Below are positions 5,802-8,772 of a stretch of DNA of 8,772 bases, piece after piece. The notes under the pieces are model-generated. The model worked only from the letters and a program-made list of their open reading frames with translations, did no database searches and had not been told where the DNA came from. A program made the position numbers and the translations under genes. This DNA is from Gammaproteobacteria bacterium (GTDB taxonomy: Bacteria; Pseudomonadota; Gammaproteobacteria; Steroidobacterales; Rariloculaceae). How positions within the stretch are numbered: the first letter of the stretch is position 1; the number at the start of each line of letters is the position of its first letter. The stretch is taken from positions 1 to 8,772 of the forward strand of contig JAFGNC010000230.1 in NCBI GenBank assembly GCA_016927175.1, given 5' to 3'.

Positions 5802-6188
5802 TTGTCATTCGCAGCCGCTTCGAAAATTACGGCGGGAGCATCGGCCGCCGCGCGTCACGCCGGTCGGGGCCTCGGGGCGCTGGCGGGTGCCGCGGTCGCG
5901 ATCCTGTGGCTGGCCGCGCTGTGGACCCCCGCATCGGGCGCGATGCTCGCGGGAATCGGGTTCGTCGTCGCGCTGCTGATGGCGCTGATCGGGCTCTTCG
6001 TCGTCATCGCGTCGCTGCGCGGGCATGTTGTCGTGCTGCTGATCGCTTTCGTGGCATCCTTCTTCCCGATCGGTTTCCATCTGGCCGCGGCCGAGCACTG
6101 GCTGAGCTGGGTCGGCCGCCTGAACGTCGCGTATCTGCTCGCGGCGCTGCTGATGTGGCTCGGCCGGCGGCTCGACGCGCGCGACTGA
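5802..6188 (+). CDS. Four-helix membrane protein, hypothetical (TTG start)
   Basis: A 128-residue protein with an Ala-rich amphipathic N-terminus and about four hydrophobic helices (roughly 25-42, 48-72, 74-97, 107-121), ending in a positively charged tail (GRRLDARD). The start is a TTG at 5802. It is supported by AAGGA at 5790-5794, seven bases upstream, and by continuous membrane-protein composition from there. The next in-frame ATG (codon 48) would remove the first helix. It lies three bases after the glycine-zipper gene and is probably translated with it. I do not recognise a family, and nothing in the sequence suggests catalysis. Confidence 0.65.
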   Translation: MSFAAASKITAGASAAARHAGRGLGALAGAAVAILWLAALWTPASGAMLAGIGFVVALLMALIGLFVVIASLRGHVVVLLIAFVASFFPIGFHLAAAEHWLSWVGRLNVAYLLAALLMWLGRRLDARD

Positions 6189-6198
6189 CCGGCGCATG

Positions 6199-6204
6199 TA
6201 GAAT
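6199..6204 (+). promoter_or_regulatory. -10-like element before the DUF3012 lipoprotein gene
   Basis: TAGAAT matches the -10 consensus at five of six positions and lies 36 bases before the lipoprotein ATG. The -35 region overlaps the end of the preceding gene and has no good match at the right spacing. It would start a transcript covering the DUF3012, DUF6174 and following membrane-protein genes. Confidence 0.4.
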
Positions 6205-6240
6205 GCGTCGAGCCGCGCTGCCGCCGCGCAGGGAGAAAGC

Positions 6241-6420
6241 ATGCTCGAAAGAACCGTCTTTACGACCGCAGCGATGTGCGCCGTGTTGCTCGCGGCCTGC
6301 GCACCCGAGGTCGGCAGTGAGCGGTGGTGCGACGCGATGCGCGACAAGCCTCGCGGCGACTGGACGGCGAACGAGGCGTTGGATTTTGCGCGGCATTGCC
6401 TGATCGAGACGGAAGAATGA
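6241..6420 (+). CDS. DUF3012 family small lipoprotein
   Basis: A 59-residue lipoprotein that is easy to miss because of its size. It has a short signal peptide with lipobox L17-A-A-C20, so the mature protein is only 40 residues attached to lipid at C20. The mature part reads CAPEVGSERWCDAM followed by RDKPRGDWTANEALDFARHC. This closely follows the DUF3012 pattern as I recall it (PEVGSxxWCxxMxxKPKGDWTAxEAxxYAxxC). Besides the lipidated C20 it has two cysteines, C30 and C53, that could form a disulfide. A strong ribosome-binding site AGGGAG (6230-6235) lies five bases before the ATG. Its TGA overlaps the ATG of the next gene (ATGA), so the two are translationally coupled. The function of DUF3012 is unknown. 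Confidence 0.85.
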   Translation: MLERTVFTTAAMCAVLLAACAPEVGSERWCDAMRDKPRGDWTANEALDFARHCLIETEE

Positions 6421-6923
6421 ACGTGAAACTGCGAATGTCCGCGGGGCTGCCGCGGTGCTCCTTCGGCTCCGTCGCCGCGGCGGCGTGCTGCCTGATGCTG
6501 TCGCCTCCCGCGGGCGCTGCCGATGCAGCCGCACGCGACGCGCTGCGCGAGCACCGCCTGATCTGGAGCGCTGTCGCGATCGACGACTACGAGTACGGCT
6601 ATAACAAGTTCTGCGAATGTCATCGCGAAGCGCCGCCGGAAACCCTGGTTACCGTGCGCGACGGCGAAGTCGTGGGAGTGCGCCACCGGCACGCGGATAC
6701 GGATACGGTCGTCGACGCGGAGCAACGCAACTTCGAGTGGTACTGGACCGTCGAAGGCCTGTTCGATCTCGTCGACACGGCGCTCGAGCGCGAGGTCGAG
6801 GTGCGGGCGGATTACGACCCGGCGCTCGGCTATCCGACGCGCGTATACATCGACTACGACCCGAACCTGATCGGCGAAGAGCTCGACGTGCGGCTGACGC
6901 GTCTGGAGCGGCTCGAACCCTGA
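6417..6923 (+). CDS. DUF6174-like exported protein
   Basis: A 168-residue protein with an N-terminal signal peptide (hydrophobic core about 15-30, likely cleavage after PAGAA near residue 35) and a single compact domain. The features resemble DUF6174 proteins as I recall them: a helix leading to DDYEYGYNKFCECH (56-69, with C66 and C68), TVRDGEVVGV (79-88), FDLVDTALER (116-125), and a terminal DYDPALGYPTRVYIDYDPN (132-150). The paired cysteines could bind metal or form a disulfide. The start ATG overlaps the stop of the DUF3012 lipoprotein by four bases, which decides this start over the ATG at 6435 and over upstream in-frame codons. It is presumably periplasmic or envelope-associated and may work with the lipoprotein. 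Function unknown. Confidence 0.8.
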   Translation: MNVKLRMSAGLPRCSFGSVAAAACCLMLSPPAGAADAAARDALREHRLIWSAVAIDDYEYGYNKFCECHREAPPETLVTVRDGEVVGVRHRHADTDTVVDAEQRNFEWYWTVEGLFDLVDTALEREVEVRADYDPALGYPTRVYIDYDPNLIGEELDVRLTRLERLEP

Positions 6924-6933
6924 CCCGCACCAC

Positions 6934-7407
6934 ATGGACGGCGCCGACAAACGTGCCCTGCGCCGTTGGCTCCCTGTCGCCGTCATCGTCGCCGCGTGGG
7001 CGGCGTCGCTGCCGCTGCCGGCGCTCGCCGTGCGGGGCGGCCCGACGCTGACCGGCTGGGAAATGCTGCTGCAGGGCTGGCAGGGCGCCGGGCGCGGAGT
7101 CTATGCCTGGTACGCCAATCCGTTGTTCGCCGTCGCCGTCGTGGCGGCCGTCGCGAACCGGCCGCGTGCCGCGCTCGTCGCATCCGGCTTCTCGATTCTG
7201 CTCGCGCTGACGACGTTCGTCGCCGAAGACGTGCTGCATCGCAGCATGGAAAGGGTGCCGGAGCTGACGCTGCTCGTCGGCTTTTACGTCTGGGTCGCGG
7301 CGTTGCTCGCGGCCTTCCTGTCCGCCTGGCGCACCGTGTACTTGCAGCTCAGGGACAATCTCCGCCCCCGAGCCGGAGGCCGAAAATCCTTTCATTTTTG
7401 GGATTGA
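6934..7407 (+). CDS. Four-helix inner-membrane protein, hypothetical
   Basis: A 157-residue protein with a basic N-terminus and about four transmembrane helices (roughly 12-33, 57-75, 79-96, 110-132), then a cytosolic-looking basic tail. The loop between helices 1 and 2 is rich in Trp and Gly (GWEMLLQGWQGAGRGVYAWY split across 41-60). I do not recognise a family. The ATG follows the DUF6174-like stop by ten bases without a clear ribosome-binding site, so it is probably cotranscribed and reinitiated. Its TGA stop is embedded in the -35 hexamer of the next promoter. Confidence 0.7.
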   Translation: MDGADKRALRRWLPVAVIVAAWAASLPLPALAVRGGPTLTGWEMLLQGWQGAGRGVYAWYANPLFAVAVVAAVANRPRAALVASGFSILLALTTFVAEDVLHRSMERVPELTLLVGFYVWVAALLAAFLSAWRTVYLQLRDNLRPRAGGRKSFHFWD

Positions 7408-7432
7408 CGCTCAAACGGGCTCGCCGTAGAGT
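7404..7432 (+). promoter_or_regulatory. Sigma-70-type promoter of the RRM gene
   Basis: TTGACG (7404-7409, five of six matches) and TAGAGT (7427-7432, four of six) are separated by exactly 17 bases. This is the best-formed promoter in the window. Transcription would start near 7439, about 149 bases before the RRM start codon. The -35 hexamer overlaps the stop codon of the preceding membrane-protein gene. Confidence 0.65.
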
Positions 7433-7438
7433 CGTATC

Positions 7439-7587
7439 ACGCCCTCAGGGGCGGAGAAGGTGTCGGTCGACCGAGGTTCGTTGCAAGCGCTAGGTACTTG
7501 AGTCAAACACGGATCTACCGATCTAGCGCTTGACTTTGCGCCGTTGGTTAAGTGGCTAGCTGTTCGAAACGGCGTGAGAGTCGGTTA
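7439..7587 (+). promoter_or_regulatory. Long structured 5' leader of the RRM gene
   Basis: The predicted leader of about 149 nt holds three hairpin-forming elements in order. First, CGCCC (7440-7444) pairs with GGGCG (7449-7453) around a four-base loop, right at the predicted 5' end. Second, the 12-base palindrome TCGGTCGACCGA lies at 7463-7474. Third, CAAGCGCTAG (7484-7493) pairs perfectly with CTAGCGCTTG (7523-7532), enclosing the palindrome TTGAGTCAA (7498-7506). The ribosome-binding region (GAGAG near 7576-7580) lies 3' of all three. Long structured leaders are known to control cold-shock mRNAs such as cspA. A similar role here is inference, and I do not recognise a named riboswitch. Confidence 0.5.
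7484..7532. repeat. 10-bp perfect inverted repeat in the RRM leader
   Basis: The arms CAAGCGCTAG (7484-7493) and CTAGCGCTTG (7523-7532) are perfect reverse complements with a 29-base spacer. Each arm contains the AGCGCT palindrome. It is less GC-biased than the surroundings, so less likely to arise by composition alone. As RNA it forms a stable stem; as DNA it could be a two-half-site operator. Confidence 0.7.
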
Positions 7588-7839
7588 ATGAATATCTACG
7601 TCGGCAATCTTTCTTATGGTATGAGCGAAGGTGAGCTTCGCGACGCGTTCGCGGCGTACGGCGAGGTCTCCTCGGTGAAGATCCTGATGGACCGCGAGAC
7701 CGGTCGTTCGCGCGGTTTCGGCTTTGTCGAGATGCCGAACCAGAGCGAAGCGGAAGCCGCCGTTTCGCAGCTGAACGGCAAGGACGTCGGGGGACGGGCG
7801 CTGCGCGTCAACGAAGCTCGGCCTAGAGAAAGGCACTAG
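7588..7839 (+). CDS. Single-RRM RNA-binding protein (cold-inducible type)
   Basis: An 83-residue protein that is almost entirely one RNA recognition motif: RNP2 IYVGNL at 3-8, RNP1 RGFGFVEM at 42-49, and the beta-alpha-beta pattern between and after them (ELRDAFAAYGEVSSVKILMD, then AEAAVSQLNGKDVGGRALRV). Aromatic residues Y4, F44 and F46 occupy the expected RNA-stacking positions. Bacterial proteins of this type bind single-stranded RNA and are often cold-induced. Many carry a glycine-rich tail, but this one ends at ARPRERH with only a short basic tail. The ATG at 7588 is preferred to one at 7552 because it begins the RRM directly, as in homologues, and has GAGAG about 7-8 bases upstream. It looks monocistronic, with its own promoter, a long leader and a hairpin downstream. 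Confidence 0.92.
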   Translation: MNIYVGNLSYGMSEGELRDAFAAYGEVSSVKILMDRETGRSRGFGFVEMPNQSEAEAAVSQLNGKDVGGRALRVNEARPRERH

Positions 7840-7850
7840 ACCGGCTTCGT

Positions 7851-7882
7851 CGGGGAGGTCGTCCGTTCGGCCGGCCTCCCCG
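7851..7882 (+). terminator. Strong hairpin after the RRM gene
   Basis: CGGGGAGG (7851-7858) pairs perfectly with CCTCCCCG (7875-7882), and the stem extends inward by a G-T wobble and two more pairs to 11 bp, with a ten-base loop. It begins 11 bases after the RRM stop. No T-run follows, so it may stop transcription weakly, act with Rho, or protect the mRNA 3' end. The position fits the end of a monocistronic transcript. Confidence 0.55.
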
Positions 7883-8010
7883 GCTCCACAGTCCGAACAC
7901 GGCGCCGCCGACTCGGCCAGGCGCCTCGTCCGGCGCGTACTCCGTCTCGAGGCACGCGCGTCGGCCACGCTCGTTTCGGCGGCGTCGCGACGCCTGTACC
8001 GGAGTCCGCA
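7883..8010. other. Spacer with no recognised feature before the DUF6881-like gene
   Basis: The rest of the 171-base gap after the RRM gene is GC-rich, with scattered CG-rich partial repeats. I see no convincing promoter, tRNA or small reading frame here. The only clear signal is GGAG at 8001-8004, the ribosome-binding site of the next gene. Confidence 0.4.
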
Positions 8011-8271
8011 ATGGTTTATCTGAAGTGGACGGCGAGCGACCTGGTGACGCTCGAGCTGCGTGAGCTGTACACCGAAGTCGACGACGACGGCTGGGTGCAG
8101 CGGGAGCTCGGCGTCGACTTCGACGGCTATGTGACGCACCAGCTCGTTCCGACTTCCGCCCGGCCCGGGTGGTTCGGGATCGCCCGTCTGTCGAACGCGA
8201 TGCTGGGCGATCAGGTCAGCAAGGCCGAGTTCGACTCGCTGTGGGAGGCGGCCTGCCAAACCGACGACTGA
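8011..8271 (+). CDS. Small acidic protein, DUF6881-like
   Basis: An 86-residue, acidic, probably cytosolic protein without signal or membrane segment. It resembles DUF6881 proteins as I recall them: an initial strand YLKWTASD, the segment LYTEVDDDGWVQRELGVDFDG (split 19-39; the family typically has LYSELDxxRxExRKVExFxDG), and a C-terminal helix VSKAEFDSLWEAA (69-81; the family typically has ITxEEFExxW). The middle part, with HQLVPTSARPGWFGIARL, is less similar, so this may be a distant member. The start is well set by GGAG six bases upstream. Function unknown; some related small proteins occur near toxin-immunity loci, but nothing of that kind is visible here. Confidence 0.65.
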   Translation: MVYLKWTASDLVTLELRELYTEVDDDGWVQRELGVDFDGYVTHQLVPTSARPGWFGIARLSNAMLGDQVSKAEFDSLWEAACQTDD

Positions 8272-8311
8272 GTCTGCGCGTGGCCGGAGCGAGCGGCGCA
8301 TGCGGCGCTTT

Positions 8312-8322
8312 ACCGTTACGGT
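8312..8322. repeat. 11-base palindrome upstream of the PQQ dehydrogenase gene
   Basis: ACCGT-T-ACGGT is a perfect palindrome around a central base, in the 148-base gap before the dehydrogenase gene. It is a plausible operator half-site arrangement for a regulator, but short enough to occur by chance. No promoter hexamers are clearly associated. Confidence 0.3.
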
Positions 8323-8369
8323 CCAGGCGCATCCGCGGCGCTGTCGGATCGCTGCCGCGCCGCATGATC

Positions 8370-8402
8370 GAGGCCGAGGCCTGCACAGAGGCCGAGGCCT
8401 GC
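8370..8402 (+). repeat. Two-copy 18-base tandem repeat
   Basis: GAGGCCGAGGCCTGC occurs at 8370-8384 and again at 8388-8402, separated by ACA, giving an 18-base period. Each unit also contains the GAGGCC doublet. It lies just upstream of the dehydrogenase start. It falls inside a 19-codon frame (8364-8423) encoding a repeated EAEAC motif. Confidence 0.7.
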
Positions 8403-8419
8403 GTGACGAAGGGGGGATC

Positions 8420-8772
8420 GTGAGCCGCTGGAAAACGCTGTGCGCGCTCGGCCTGATGTTTTCGGCGGCGGGTTGCGCCCCGGATCCGGATACCGCGGCA
8501 CGCTCCGCCGACACGGGAGCCGCGCCGCCCGTCGCGGCGGCGCGGACGGATTCACCGGCGCCGACGAGTGCCGCGGCACCGATCGACGCTCCCGTCGGCG
8601 AATGGCGTTTCTACGGCGGTAACGCCGCTGCGCAGCGCTACTCTCCGCTGACGCAGATCCACCGCGGCAACGCGGGAGACCTGCGCGTAGCCTGGCGCTG
8701 GCACACCGCGAATTTCGGGCCGCGCCCGGAGCAGCGCAACGAAGCGACGCCGCTGATGATCGACGGCGTGCT
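8420..8772 (+). CDS. PQQ-dependent dehydrogenase, lipoprotein type (5' part; runs off right edge)
   Basis: The first 117 codons of a quinoprotein dehydrogenase of the glucose/alcohol class, which oxidises a sugar or alcohol in the periplasm with pyrroloquinoline quinone. The start is a GTG at 8420, with a purine-rich GGGGGG three bases upstream. The N-terminus MSRWKTLCALGLMFSAAGC looks like a lipoprotein signal with lipidated C19, although Ala rather than Leu three positions before the cysteine makes the lipobox imperfect. A low-complexity Ala/Pro/Thr linker (about 20-59) follows. Then comes the diagnostic first propeller blade, EWRFYGGNAAAQRYSPLTQI, RGNAGDLRVAWRW, and NFGPRPEQRNEATPLMIDGVL at the window edge. 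The PQQ-ligand residues and any cytochrome domain lie beyond the window, so the substrate cannot be read. Confidence 0.88.
   Translation, partial: MSRWKTLCALGLMFSAAGCAPDPDTAARSADTGAAPPVAAARTDSPAPTSAAAPIDAPVGEWRFYGGNAAAQRYSPLTQIHRGNAGDLRVAWRWHTANFGPRPEQRNEATPLMIDGV

Noticed and set aside
5171..6403. Plus-strand frame of 410 codons across the EthD and small membrane genes
   Set aside because: Extremely Arg-rich with no motifs; it conflicts with several better-supported genes.
5805..6986. Minus-strand frame of 393 codons opposite the DUF3012/DUF6174 genes
   Set aside because: No motifs, and it would overlap four plus-strand genes with good start signals.
7530..7562. A second promoter starting with TTGACT at 7530-7535, close to the RRM gene
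   Set aside because: No reasonable -10 hexamer lies 16-18 bases downstream; the 7404-7432 promoter is much better formed.
7408..7587. A tRNA or other known RNA gene in the RRM leader
   Set aside because: The stems do not form a cloverleaf and no conserved TTC-loop sequence is in the right place.
8370..8402. A CRISPR-like repeat
   Set aside because: Only two 15-base copies with a three-base spacer; this is a short tandem duplication, not a repeat-spacer array.

Overview
The window is a dense, GC-rich stretch of bacterial chromosome. The left end is a typical gammaproteobacterial neighbourhood: secB, grxC and a membrane rhodanese (YibN type) on the minus strand, divergent from an EnvC-type LytM protein and a carboxy-terminal processing protease on the plus strand. 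High GC, near-absence of AT-rich spacers, and small families such as DUF3012 suggest a high-GC gammaproteobacterium. That placement is inferred from gene content and order; no marker gene for a finer assignment is present. No rRNA, tRNA, CRISPR array, insertion sequence or phage gene was seen.

Positions 1-946 (minus strand) hold the tight operon yibN-like rhodanese > grxC > secB, with secB running off the left edge. Positions 947-1120 form a divergent promoter region with a perfect TATAAT for the rhodanese operon. Positions 1121-3641 carry envC and an S41/PDZ protease, both cell-envelope genes tied to peptidoglycan remodelling and periplasmic proteolysis. Positions 3714-4778 encode a multi-pass membrane diguanylate cyclase with intact GGDEF and inhibitory sites. 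It is followed by a one-domain GDT1/TMEM165-type membrane protein (4859-5131) and an EthD-fold protein (5214-5525) with its own promoter-like site.

Positions 5577-7407 hold small envelope genes packed head to tail. They are a glycine-zipper membrane peptide, a four-helix membrane protein with a TTG start, a 59-residue DUF3012 lipoprotein, a DUF6174-like exported protein overlapping it by four bases, and another four-helix membrane protein. A well-formed promoter (7404-7432) then drives a single-RRM RNA-binding protein through a leader of about 150 nt with three predicted hairpins, an arrangement reminiscent of cold-shock gene leaders. A strong hairpin follows that gene, then a DUF6881-like protein. 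The right edge holds the first 117 codons of a lipoprotein-type PQQ-dependent dehydrogenase.

No clearly new multi-gene system is visible. The most interesting items are the structured leader of the RRM gene, the DUF3012/DUF6174 secreted pair, the regular glycine-zipper protein, and the half-size GDT1 protein.
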